Assembly (NCBI RefSeq): GCF_004168205.1
Contig: NZ_RCYB01000025.1
Location: 1 to 28,572, forward strand
Origin: Catenibacterium sp. co_0103
GTDB taxonomy: Bacteria; Bacillota_I; Bacilli_A; Erysipelotrichales; Coprobacillaceae
DNA length: 28,572 nt
Direction: 5' to 3'
The translations under genes were made by a program, and so were the position numbers. Below are positions 1-7,077 of the stretch, in pieces. The notes below the pieces were generated by a model, which ran no database searches, was not told where the DNA came from, and saw only the letters and a list, made by a program, of their open reading frames with translations. How positions within the stretch are numbered: the stretch's first letter is position 1; each line of letters begins with the position of its first letter.

Positions 1-8
1 ACGAAATG

Positions 9-36
9 AAAAAAAGATACCCACAAGGTGGGTATC
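9..36 (-). terminator. Rho-independent terminator (minus strand)
   Basis: A perfect 9-bp stem (16-24 with 28-36) closes a 3-nt loop and is followed on the minus strand by seven U (9-15). It ends whatever minus-strand transcript starts within the first 110 bases, because the ATPase transcript already has its own terminator at 121-161. Confidence 0.8.
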
Positions 37-97
37 ACAACTGTCAGGTTGTTGTCCTCCTTATGGGTACCATTTTAACTCATAATATGCTTTCTTA
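9..97 (-). ncRNA. Possible short transcript with no clear ORF
   Basis: A minus-strand TATAAT (103-108) lies just downstream of the terminator at 121-161 and is followed within about 90 nt by the terminator at 9-36. Between them are an AAGGAGG-like sequence, a 5-bp ACAAC/GTTGT hairpin and only a nine-codon ORF beginning ATGGTACCC. No convincing -35 is visible. It could be a small RNA, the remnant of a tiny toxin-type gene, or the leader of something lost. This is inference from promoter-like and terminator-like signals only. Confidence 0.25.
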
Positions 98-120
98 AGT
101 CTATTATAATGTATACCTAC

Positions 121-161
121 AAAATAAAAGACTAGAAGTTAAATATAAGTAACCTCTAGTC
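121..161 (-). terminator. Terminator of the ATPase transcript
   Basis: An 11-bp stem (130-140 with 151-161, one G-U pair) with a 10-nt loop is followed on the minus strand by a U-rich run (121-129). It lies downstream of the broken ATPase gene and of the structured element at 177-274, so a minus-strand transcript would carry that element as its 3' untranslated region. Confidence 0.7.
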
Positions 162-176
162 TGCATGTTTATTTAA

Positions 177-274
177 TGAAGAGAAGAACAACACATTAAT
201 AGTCATAACTATTAATCGTTATTCACGAGCTTACCTTATGAATGTCTCAAGTCATAATGAATAACTTCTCTTCA
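177..274. other. Multibranch palindromic element (structured RNA or DNA)
   Basis: Nested complementary arms fill this 98-nt stretch: a closing stem 177-186/265-274 (10 perfect pairs), a hairpin 195-203/208-216 (9 perfect pairs, 4-nt loop), a stem 218-225/258-265 (8 pairs, sharing one base with the closing stem) and an inner stem 236-241/252-257 (6 pairs). Together they fold into a junction with two arms. The helices are nearly perfect and can form from either strand. There is no tRNA-like geometry and no ORF. It sits between the ATPase stop codon and the terminator at 121-161. I do not recognise the family; a 3'-UTR regulatory RNA or a small palindromic repeat (MITE-like) are the main options. 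Confidence 0.6.
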
Positions 275-298
275 GTGATGTGATATCACTTTTTAGTT

Positions 299-1627
299 CT
301 ATAATACAAAAGGAACAAGATAAAATGGTCTAAACAATAAACTATTCTCTTTGCCTATATCTTTTTGTGAAATCAAATATGGTTTATTCACAATATTGGA
401 ATATTTCTTGCAGAATTCATTGATTGATTCATGTTTTCCAATACCTGAAGATTTCACCTCAAATACATTAATCTTACTTCCCTCAGATACTAGAAAATCA
501 ACCTCATAATAATGCGTACTTCCTTTTTTGTTCCAAGTATGATAATACAATTCTCTTCCTGATGCAGCAATCATCTGAGCCATTAGATTTTCATACAAAT
601 AACCAAGATTAATAGGAAACTTATCAGATAATAGTTTTGCATATATTTCGTTTTCTGTTGCTGGGCAATCAATAAACATAAGTGTGACAAACAAACCAGT
701 ATCCGCAATATAGAGCTTATAACTATCAAAATCTTTTGTATCTGCCAAACTCACTTTAGGGTCAGTTGTATTAAAACATGGTAGCACTGTCTTTGAATCA
801 ATCAACTCATATAATAATTCTTCACTTCTTACATTATTCTTCTTACCTATCGCAGTTGTTATGCGATATTTTTTTGTATCTTTTGCGAGCTGAGCAGGAA
901 TTGAATGATACATAGCTGATAATCTACCAGAAGCATCAATCTTCTTAAAATCTTCTTCATACAGATTAATAATCTGTCTTTTGACCATATCTATTTCTTA
1001 AAAGTTTTTACCATTTACATAGGCTTCTACAGCTTGTGGCATTCCTCCAACAGCCATATATATTCTCAAATCTCTCATTAACTTACGATTTGTAGCCTGA
1101 CCAATGGCTTTACCCATATTATATATATCTTTCAACAATCCATAATTACTACCTGTGGCAGTACAGAACTCTTCATAGTCCATTGGGTAAATCTGAATCT
1201 TCATTTCCTCAGAAGGAATAAGAATATCCTTTACATTCTTCTTAATTGATATCAAAGATCCTGTTTCTAGATAACTATATCTACCATCTGCAACAAGATG
1301 TTTAATTGCTTGTCTTGCTTTAGGAAATAACTGTACTTCATCAAAAATAATAAGAGACTCATGTTCATATAATGTTATTCCTGTTTCAGCCTGCAATCTT
1401 AGAAAAAATATATTTAGATTACCTATATCATCAAAACATTCAAGAATATTATTTGTTATCTTTGAAAAGTCTATCAAAATATATGACTTATACTCATTCT
1501 TCGCAAAATTTTCCGCAATAGTTGACTTACCAACACGTCTTGCTCCCTCTAATAGAACTGCATATCGATCTGAATAGTTATGCTTCCATTCAAGTAGCTT
1601 ATCATACGCTTTTCTCTTAAAAAACAT
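299..1627 (-). pseudogene. AAA ATPase with DUF4143-type C-terminus, one in-frame stop
   Basis: The product resembles the widespread ATP-binding proteins with an AAA_14 ATPase domain followed by DUF4143, whose cellular role is poorly defined. The N-terminal half shows a Walker A motif (GARRVGKST) and a Walker B-like LIIFDEVQ. The C-terminal half has the nuclease-like segment ending in the VDFLV...FEVKSS pattern. The two halves lie in the same frame, separated only by one TAA (998-1000) in the sequence NGKNF-stop-EIDMVKRQ. One C-to-T change from CAA (Gln) explains this, giving an intact length of about 442 codons, normal for the family. I chose the ATG at 1625-1627 because AGGAG lies 7 nt upstream; the GTG at 1642 would overlap that site. 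It is either a recent pseudogene, a readthrough case or a sequencing error. Downstream of the stop, the ATG at 986-988 could restart translation, but without a good ribosome-binding site. Confidence 0.85.
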
Positions 1628-1658
1628 AGAATATCTCCTCACTTTTTAAATATATATA

Positions 1659-1770
1659 ACTTTCTTCAATCTTATTATCTGCCAAAATATAACTTTCTTC
1701 AATCTTATATTTGTCAAAAATGTGACTTTCTTCAATCTTTTTTTAGCCTAAAATAGTACTTTCTTCGAAG
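1659..1770. repeat. Four direct repeats, exact 33-bp period, upstream of the ATPase
   Basis: The core ACTTTCTTCAATCTT (plus strand) starts at 1659, 1692, 1725 and, in a diverged copy ACTTTCTTCGAAG, at 1758. The spacing is exactly 33 bp each time, about three helical turns, so the cores face the same side of the DNA. The array lies between the ATPase ribosome-binding site and two overlapping minus-strand TATAAT-like hexamers (1779-1784 and 1784-1789), so it would form the 5' untranslated region and promoter-proximal DNA of that gene. An operator array or RNA-level element is likely. Because 33 is divisible by three, three units also read as a repeated KIEES peptide, but no start codon precedes it. 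Confidence 0.85.
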
Positions 1771-1802
1771 TAACGGTAATTATATTATATTTATTTACGT
1801 AT

Positions 1803-1831
1803 AAAAAAAGGGGATAGCATCCGCTATCTCC
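1803..1831 (-). terminator. Terminator of the lysine operon
   Basis: A 9-bp stem with one mismatch (1810-1818 with 1823-1831) and a 4-nt loop is followed on the minus strand by seven U (1803-1809). It lies seven bases after the lysA stop codon and ends the ACT-dapA-dapB-lysA transcript. Confidence 0.9.
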
Positions 1832-1837
1832 TCATGA

Positions 1838-3139
1838 CTATTCTTCATCAAATAAAACTAAATCATCAAATGTCTGTCTTCTTACTACGACTCTTGATTC
1901 ACCTTCATAAGTGAATACTACAGCTGGTTTAGGCAACTGGTTGTAGTTAGAAGACATAGAGTAGTTATATGCACCTGTAGAGAATACTGCAAAAATATCT
2001 CCTGGCATAATATTAGCTGTAACTGGTAGATCCTTAGTAATCATATCAGCACTTTCACAGATCTTACCTACAACTGTTACAGTCTTAGTCTTTGTTTCTC
2101 CTGCTTTATTTGCAACAATACCATCATATTTTGCATCATATAAAGGTGTACGGATATTATCAGACATACCACCATCAATAGAGACATAAGTACGTACATC
2201 AGGAATTTCTTTAATACATCCTACTGTATAAAGAGTAATACCTGCATTACCTACAACATAACGTCCTGGTTCAATCATAACAGCTGGACGTTCCCAACCA
2301 TGACTATCATATTCATTATAAATAACTTTCATGATTTCTGATGTAATAGATTCAAAAGCAAGTGGTTCATCCTGTTTAGTATAAGCAATACCATAACCAC
2401 CACCGGCATTAATCTTACTTGTTACAACACCAAATGTATTATAGATTTCATTTACGAACTTCATGAACTGAAGCATTGCATTCACATAAGCGAATAAATC
2501 AAATACCTGAGAACCGATATGACAATGAATTCCTTCATATTCGATATTATCAGACTCTAAGATTTTCTGAATAGCTTTTAAATAGATACCATAATGAGAA
2601 CTAAAGCCAAACTTAGTATCCTTATGACCAGTCATAATATAGTTATGACCACCAGCTTTAATACCAGGGACAATTCTTAAAGTTGCCTTTACTTTCTTAC
2701 CTAGTTTACCTGCAATCTTTTCACAGTTTTCAATTTCATAGAAGTTATCTACTACGAAATGAGTCACATCATGACTTAATGCATATTCAATTTCTGAAGG
2801 AAGCTTATTGTTTCCATGGAAGTAGATCTTATCTGGATCAAATCCAGCACGTAATGCGATACTGATTTCTCCTGCAGATACGCAGTCAATTCCAATACCA
2901 TATTCATTTGCAAGCTTATAGATTGCAAGACAGCTAAAAGACTTAGATGCAAATAATGGAAGCGCCTTTTCATACTTATCCATGAACTTTGTCTTTAATT
3001 CATTCATCTGATGTCTGATATGACCTTCACTCATAACATAAAGTGGTGTGCCATACTGTTTTGCGAGATCAGATGCTTTAATACCATCTATATATAAATC
3101 ATTGCCTTTTATATCAGCAAACTGTGTCTGTAATACCAT
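1838..3139 (-). CDS. lysA: Diaminopimelate decarboxylase
   Basis: It catalyses the last step of lysine synthesis, the PLP-dependent decarboxylation of meso-diaminopimelate to L-lysine, in the cytoplasm. The 433-residue product is of normal family length. The N-terminal fold-III barrel carries the PLP lysine in FASKS (K66), followed by HIGSQ, the glycine-rich GGGYG phosphate-binding loop and MIEPGRY. The C-terminal domain has the active-site ICESAD motif. It is the last gene of the riboswitch-controlled operon, starting 10 bp after dapB with AAGGGG ahead of the ATG, and is followed directly by the operon terminator. The identity is secure from motifs and from its dap neighbours. Confidence 0.96.
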   Translation of the reverse strand: MVLQTQFADIKGNDLYIDGIKASDLAKQYGTPLYVMSEGHIRHQMNELKTKFMDKYEKALPLFASKSFSCLAIYKLANEYGIGIDCVSAGEISIALRAGFDPDKIYFHGNNKLPSEIEYALSHDVTHFVVDNFYEIENCEKIAGKLGKKVKATLRIVPGIKAGGHNYIMTGHKDTKFGFSSHYGIYLKAIQKILESDNIEYEGIHCHIGSQVFDLFAYVNAMLQFMKFVNEIYNTFGVVTSKINAGGGYGIAYTKQDEPLAFESITSEIMKVIYNEYDSHGWERPAVMIEPGRYVVGNAGITLYTVGCIKEIPDVRTYVSIDGGMSDNIRTPLYDAKYDGIVANKAGETKTKTVTVVGKICESADMITKDLPVTANIMPGDIFAVFSTGAYNYSMSSNYNQLPKPAVVFTYEGESRVVVRRQTFDDLVLFDEE

Positions 3140-3149
3140 ACCATTCCCC

Positions 3150-3896
3150 TTAATATAATGTTTTTAAATCAAATAAACCTTTGTCTTTATTCATTAATGC
3201 CTTTAATGCAGCAACAGCACCATTCGCAAATACTTCTTTAGAAAGAGCTGTATGCTTTACTTCTACGATTTCATCCTGTCCTGCAAACATTACTGTATGT
3301 TCACCAAAGATTGTCCCGCCTCTTATAGATGAAATACCTACTTCATTTCTTTCTCTCTTACGATGAATAGAATGACGATCATAAGTAGGTTCTAATGAAT
3401 CATCTAAAGCATTATTAATACCATCATATAACATCACTGCAGTACCTGATGGTGAATCAATCTTCTGATTATGATGTTTTTCCATGATTTCAATATCAAA
3501 ATGATGTTCAAAGAATTCTTTCGCAAATTCACTCACCATCTTATTCATCATAGCCACACCATAAGAAGTGTTATAAGACTGGAAGAGGGCAATCTCATGA
3601 GATGCTTCTTCAATCTTCTTTAAGTCTTCTGCACTAAAGCCAGTAGTTGCGAATACAACTTTACACTTATTCTTTAATGCATAAGATAGAATACTATCTA
3701 GATTGGCAGGATGTGAGAAATCAATAATGGCATCAATATCATCCTGTACTTCATCTAATGACTTATATGCAGGTACTTCTGGCTGTACATCAAACACAGG
3801 AGATACAACACCAGCTAATTCTAAATCTGCATCATTCATCACTGCATGGGCTACTTTCTTACCCATTAAACCATAACCATATACTAATACTTTCAT
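3150..3896 (-). CDS. dapB: 4-hydroxy-tetrahydrodipicolinate reductase
   Basis: It reduces 4-hydroxy-tetrahydrodipicolinate with NAD(P)H in the diaminopimelate/lysine pathway. The 248-residue product starts with a Rossmann nucleotide-binding motif (VYGYGLMG). It contains the substrate-binding signature EKHHNQKIDSPSGTA at about residues 139-153, with H141, H142 and K145 as the catalytic/substrate residues, and ATTGF near residue 85. It begins one base after the dapA stop codon and is translated from an AAGGG site inside the end of dapA, which indicates translational coupling. Its product feeds the rest of the pathway toward the substrate of neighbouring lysA. The genes for the intermediate steps (acyl transfer, epimerase) are not in this window. 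Confidence 0.96.
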   Translation of the reverse strand: MKVLVYGYGLMGKKVAHAVMNDADLELAGVVSPVFDVQPEVPAYKSLDEVQDDIDAIIDFSHPANLDSILSYALKNKCKVVFATTGFSAEDLKKIEEASHEIALFQSYNTSYGVAMMNKMVSEFAKEFFEHHFDIEIMEKHHNQKIDSPSGTAVMLYDGINNALDDSLEPTYDRHSIHRKRERNEVGISSIRGGTIFGEHTVMFAGQDEIVEVKHTALSKEVFANGAVAALKALMNKDKGLFDLKTLY

Positions 3897-3897
3897 C

Positions 3898-4797
3898 TTA
3901 ATAACCCTTGCTTTCGAATTCTTTCATTGCATCAAATAATAACTTTTTATTTTCTTCTGTAGTTGGAATAAGAGGCTGACGAAGCATATCACTTTCAATA
4001 ACACCCATATGCTTTAAAGCAGCCTTAGGCATGATTGGGTTAACATCAATAAATAAATATTTAGAAACATCATTTAAATCATAAGCCATCTTTCTAGCTA
4101 GTTCTAAATCACCCTTTAATGCAGCCTGGGCAAACATCTCTGTTTCTCTTGGATAAAGGTTAGATAATACTGAAATAACACCTTTACCTCCTGCTGCGAT
4201 AAATGGAAGAATATTATCGTCACATCCAGAATATAAATCAAAGTCCATATCCTTAGTACGTGTTAATACTTCCATTGCATACGCAATATCATCTGTTGCA
4301 TCTTTCATAGCAACAATATTAGGAACCTTTGCAAGTTCTACTACTGTATCTACACTGATCTTCATACCAGTTCTACCTGGTACATTATACATAATAAGTG
4401 GTAAATCACTAGCAGCAGCAACAGCCTTATAATGTTCAATTAAACCTCTCTGAGAAGTCTTATTATAGTAAGGTGTTACAACTAAGTTTGCGTCAGCACC
4501 TGCTTCAGCATTGAACTTAGCCTTTCTAATAGCCTGTGCAGTATAGTTAGAACCTGCACCTACAATAACCTTTACACCTGTACCCTTAGCCATTTCTACT
4601 GTAATCTTAGTGAGTTCAAATTCATCTTCAATATCAATAGTTGCAGGTTCACCAGTAGTTCCGTTGACAAGCAATGCTTTTACACCACCATCAATCATTC
4701 TCTGAACCTGTCTTTTATAACCTTCGTAATCAATACTTCCATCTTCAAACATTGGTAATACCAATGCAACACCTGTACCTTCAAAAATTGGTTCCAT
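3898..4797 (-). CDS. dapA: 4-hydroxy-tetrahydrodipicolinate synthase
   Basis: It condenses pyruvate with aspartate semialdehyde, the first committed step to lysine and diaminopimelate. The 299-residue (beta/alpha)8-barrel protein shows the pyruvate-binding GTTGE (46-50), VTPYYNK, the catalytic tyrosine in MYNVPGRTG (Y137) with the substrate-binding R142, and the Schiff-base lysine in AMKDATD (K165). All hallmark residues separating it from related aldolases are present. It starts one base after the stop codon of the ACT-domain gene, with AGGAGG about 13 nt upstream inside that gene. Transcription depends on the lysine riboswitch at 5281-5507. Confidence 0.96.
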   Translation of the reverse strand: MEPIFEGTGVALVLPMFEDGSIDYEGYKRQVQRMIDGGVKALLVNGTTGEPATIDIEDEFELTKITVEMAKGTGVKVIVGAGSNYTAQAIRKAKFNAEAGADANLVVTPYYNKTSQRGLIEHYKAVAAASDLPLIMYNVPGRTGMKISVDTVVELAKVPNIVAMKDATDDIAYAMEVLTRTKDMDFDLYSGCDDNILPFIAAGGKGVISVLSNLYPRETEMFAQAALKGDLELARKMAYDLNDVSKYLFIDVNPIMPKAALKHMGVIESDMLRQPLIPTTEENKKLLFDAMKEFESKGY

Positions 4798-4798
4798 T

Positions 4799-5257
4799 TT
4801 ATGCTAATTCCTCCTGAATTTTTTCTAATGCTTTCTTTAAATATTTCTTTTCTATAACATATGAAATAGATACTTCACTTGTTGTCACCTGAGCAAATGG
4901 GATTTGGTTATCACCTAGAACTTTGAATAACTTACTTGCAAAACCGACTTCATTTTCCATATGACCTTCTACAACAAGCTTACCTACATTCTTAGATGCA
5001 AATACACCAATACGGGGGTGATTCTTCTTAACTTCTTCAATAGCCTTGTTTAAAGCACTCTGTGCTTTTGCATCACATGTGAAATCAATACGCATTTCAT
5101 CTTCTAGCATGACTGATGAGATCATATCGATGTTCACACCTTCACGGCTAATTGTTTCAAACACATCAGCCACAAAGAGAGGATTCTTTTCAACATTCAT
5201 TAACTTCACTTGAATAATGTCTTCTTCAATCTCTAATCTTGTAATCACACTGTTCAT
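4799..5257 (-). CDS. Stand-alone tandem ACT-domain protein (aspartokinase regulatory-like)
   Basis: The 152-residue product consists of two ACT domains and nothing else. It resembles the C-terminal regulatory part of aspartokinase: an NPLFVADVFETISREGVNID-type first ACT repeat and a KLFKVLGDNQIPFAQVTTSE-type second one. No kinase domain is encoded upstream; the riboswitch lies there instead. In Bacillus, the aspartokinase beta subunit of similar size is made from an internal start of lysC, but here it is a separate gene at the head of the lysine operon. It plausibly binds lysine or threonine and may pair with a kinase encoded elsewhere. I chose the ATG at 5255-5257 because GGAG lies 9 nt before it; the earlier ATG at 5270-5272 overlaps that site. 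The structural class is sure, the partner is inferred. Confidence 0.8.
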   Translation of the reverse strand: MNSVITRLEIEEDIIQVKLMNVEKNPLFVADVFETISREGVNIDMISSVMLEDEMRIDFTCDAKAQSALNKAIEEVKKNHPRIGVFASKNVGKLVVEGHMENEVGFASKLFKVLGDNQIPFAQVTTSEVSISYVIEKKYLKKALEKIQEELA

Positions 5258-5275
5258 CTTCATCATCTCCATTTT

Positions 5276-5312
5276 TCTATAAAAAAATATTGCAATGGGG
5301 CCATTGCAATAT
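5276..5312 (-). terminator. Riboswitch-controlled intrinsic terminator
   Basis: A perfect 12-bp stem (5287-5298 with 5301-5312) is followed on the minus strand by a U-rich tract (5276-5286). It is the expression platform of the lysine riboswitch. The upstream part of the hairpin (5303-5315) can instead pair with 5327-5338, the 3' side of the aptamer P1 region, with a single bulge, forming an antiterminator. Confidence 0.9.
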
Positions 5313-5507
5313 AATTAGTAGTCTTCATTATATTCAATAGCGCACCACAAATATTTTGTGACAGTGAATAAGATCTTCTCTTATCCCCCAGATAACAGTT
5401 CATATACAGTTCCCTGTCTCTTCGGCATTTGCTCCCCCTTCATTATCTGGCTGTATCCATTAATAACGAATTCTTAACGCATGCACCTCTATTTGCCAAC
5501 ATAATAA
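5281..5507 (-). promoter_or_regulatory. Lysine riboswitch (L-box)
   Basis: On the minus strand the leader shows the conserved lysine-aptamer blocks in the right order: AUAGAGGUGC (around 5483-5492), GAAGGGGGAGC followed by a short loop and GCCGAAG (5418-5441), and GUGCGCUAUUGAAU near 5335-5347, which closes helix P1 with the 5' CAAAUAG. These match the B. subtilis lysC leader by eye. Lysine binding should stabilise P1, sequester 5327-5338, and let the terminator form. The element precedes the ACT-dapA-dapB-lysA operon, so excess lysine shuts the operon down. Confidence 0.93.
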
Positions 5508-5514
5508 CATATTA

Positions 5515-5928
5515 TCAATCATAAAAAAAGTGATTTTCTTCTAAATAGTGCATATATTCTTTGATCCAGGGACTATCTACCGCATATCGCTGAAGCATGA
5601 ATTCTATTTTATTTCCATTATACATAAAACTCATCTTTAGCTCTGCACCTTTCTTCTTTGTTTTAAAGTCTGTCACAGATTGATAATCAAAGAAATAAAC
5701 TTCTTCTATAAACTTTAAATTCTCATAACACATGAAAGTAATACCATCGTAATCAAAACTCATCATATAAAAATGCACTGGTTTACCATGTACATGACCT
5801 AACCACATTGTGAAAGCTGTCTTTTTCCAATCAACTTCATATTTCGTATACGCAAAGGCTACATTATTATGAAATGAGATTCTTGATAAACGAATGTAAT
5901 CTTGTAATAACTCTTCTCTCTTATTCAT
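5515..5928 (-). CDS. Hypothetical protein, 137 residues
   Basis: I do not recognise the family. The product is soluble, rich in aromatic residues and beta-prone, with alternating segments such as HFYMMSFDYDGITFMCYENLKF, somewhat like a small pleckstrin-homology-like or YokE-type fold, but no diagnostic motif is visible. No signal peptide or membrane segment is present. Its start codon overlaps the stop of the VOC gene by 8 bp, so the two genes are translationally coupled. Transcription may continue into the lysine riboswitch leader, since no terminator separates them. Confidence 0.7.
   Translation of the reverse strand: MNKREELLQDYIRLSRISFHNNVAFAYTKYEVDWKKTAFTMWLGHVHGKPVHFYMMSFDYDGITFMCYENLKFIEEVYFFDYQSVTDFKTKKKGAELKMSFMYNGNKIEFMLQRYAVDSPWIKEYMHYLEENHFFYD
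5518..5545 (-). promoter_or_regulatory. Candidate promoter of the lysine operon
   Basis: TTTAGA (5540-5545) and TATGAT (5518-5523) on the minus strand are separated by 16 bp. Transcription would start near 5510, just before the riboswitch P1 helix. The promoter lies inside the last codons of the upstream gene. Both hexamers are imperfect. Confidence 0.45.
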
Positions 5929-6298
5929 GGATTTCTAAAGGCAATTGATCAGGATCTTTAAAAAATGTCATTTTCTTGCCTGTAAATGTGTCAAAACGGA
6001 TTGGTTCTGTTTCAATACCTAATGCATTTAATTCTTTGACTGTTTCTTCTACATCTTCTACCTTAAAAGCCAGATGTCTTAGTCCTGCAGTTTCAGGGAA
6101 AGGATGTAGTGGGGCATCTGGTTTAATAAATATTTCTAACTCCATATCTCCAAGTTGAAGATCTAACTTGATATCCTGCTTATCCTCTCTCTTATTTTCT
6201 CTAATAATCTTAAAACCTAATTTATTGACATAGAAGTCAATTGTTTGATCATAATCTTTTGTAATGATTGCAATATGATGTACTGTGTCTAATCTCAT
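5921..6298 (-). CDS. VOC-family (glyoxalase/YaeR-like) metalloprotein
   Basis: The 125-residue single-module vicinal-oxygen-chelate protein has HHIAIITKDYDQTIDFY at the N-terminus, GDMELEIF in the middle, LRHLAFKVEDVEE at the start of the second half and a DQLPLEIHE ending. The four expected metal ligands (His near 8, Glu near 55, His near 75, Glu near 122) appear to be present, as in YaeR/SMU1112c-type glyoxalase-like proteins. The substrate cannot be told from sequence. It overlaps the following unknown gene by 8 bp and is divergent from azlC across about 90 bp; AGGAGGTGTTG precedes its ATG. Confidence 0.85.
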   Translation of the reverse strand: MRLDTVHHIAIITKDYDQTIDFYVNKLGFKIIRENKREDKQDIKLDLQLGDMELEIFIKPDAPLHPFPETAGLRHLAFKVEDVEETVKELNALGIETEPIRFDTFTGKKMTFFKDPDQLPLEIHE

Positions 6299-6326
6299 AA
6301 CAACACCTCCTGTTACTATTATATCA

Positions 6327-6356
6327 TTGACATCGTGAATGATATATAGTTATTAT
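6327..6356 (+). promoter_or_regulatory. Candidate promoter of azlCD
   Basis: A consensus TTGACA (6327-6332) and TATTAT (6351-6356) are spaced by 18 bp in the divergent gap between the VOC gene and azlC. Confidence 0.6.
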
Positions 6357-6387
6357 AGTATAAACCAACTAATGAGGTAGGTAATGC

Positions 6388-7077
6388 ATGAATAAGAAAA
6401 CAATTATTTTTTCTATTAAATCTGCACTCCCTGTTATGACTGGTTATCTTGTATTAAGTATTGGTTTTGGCTTATTACTTCAAGATAAAGGTTATGGATG
6501 GTGCTGGGCAGTTTTAATGAGTACAGGTATATATGCTGGTTCTATGCAGTTTGTGACAATTAATCTACTATCAACAGGTGCTTCTATCATTACAACTGCT
6601 ATTATGACTCTTATGGTCAATATAAGACATCTCTTTTATGGGATTACTATGTTAGAGAAATATAGTGAAGCAGGGTGGAGAAAGCCTTATTTGATCTTCT
6701 CATTAACAGATGAAACCTATTCCTTAATCTGCTCTCCTGATCTTCCTGATGATATAAATCGTAAAGACTATTTCTTTATCGTTTCTCTTGTCAATCAGTT
6801 ATCCTGGATAGCAGGGAGTATTATAGGTTCAGTACTCGGGAATATTATTCCTTTTGATACAACAGGCATAGATTTTGCGATGACTGCATTATTTGTCATC
6901 ATCCTATTAGAACAACTAGAGAAATCAAAACAGCATCTTCTTGCCTTTACAGGATTTATTATTTCGATATTCTGTTTATTACTCTTTGGACCAAATCAGT
7001 TCCTGATTCCTTCTATGATTCTTATTACAATTGCACTATTCATAGAAAAAAAGAGCTTAGAAAGGAGTGATTTCTAA
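6388..7077 (+). CDS. azlC: Branched-chain amino acid exporter, large subunit (AzlC family)
   Basis: An integral membrane protein of 229 residues with several hydrophobic segments, matching the AzlC/BrnF family that exports branched-chain amino acids (and analogues such as azaleucine) together with a small AzlD/BrnE partner. Family hallmarks visible are PVMTGYLVLSIGFG near the N-terminus, GIYAGSMQFVTINLL and NIRHLFYG, with LTDETYSL after the third segment. GAGGTAGGT lies just before the start. Its TAA stop overlaps the ATG of azlD (TAATG), a typical coupled two-subunit operon. Confidence 0.92.
   Translation: MNKKTIIFSIKSALPVMTGYLVLSIGFGLLLQDKGYGWCWAVLMSTGIYAGSMQFVTINLLSTGASIITTAIMTLMVNIRHLFYGITMLEKYSEAGWRKPYLIFSLTDETYSLICSPDLPDDINRKDYFFIVSLVNQLSWIAGSIIGSVLGNIIPFDTTGIDFAMTALFVIILLEQLEKSKQHLLAFTGFIISIFCLLLFGPNQFLIPSMILITIALFIEKKSLERSDF

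Noticed and set aside
177..274. tRNA or tmRNA gene
   Set aside because: There is no 7-bp acceptor stem, no T-loop or anticodon arm consensus and no CCA context; the arms are longer than in tRNA.
1627..1745. Upstream ORF made of KIEES peptide repeats before the ATPase
   Set aside because: It has no start codon or ribosome-binding site and is cut by stops on both sides; it stays open because the repeat period is divisible by three.
1659..1770. CRISPR array
   Set aside because: The cores are about 15 bp and the intervening bases are themselves similar between units, so there are no unique spacers of fixed length; no cas genes are near.
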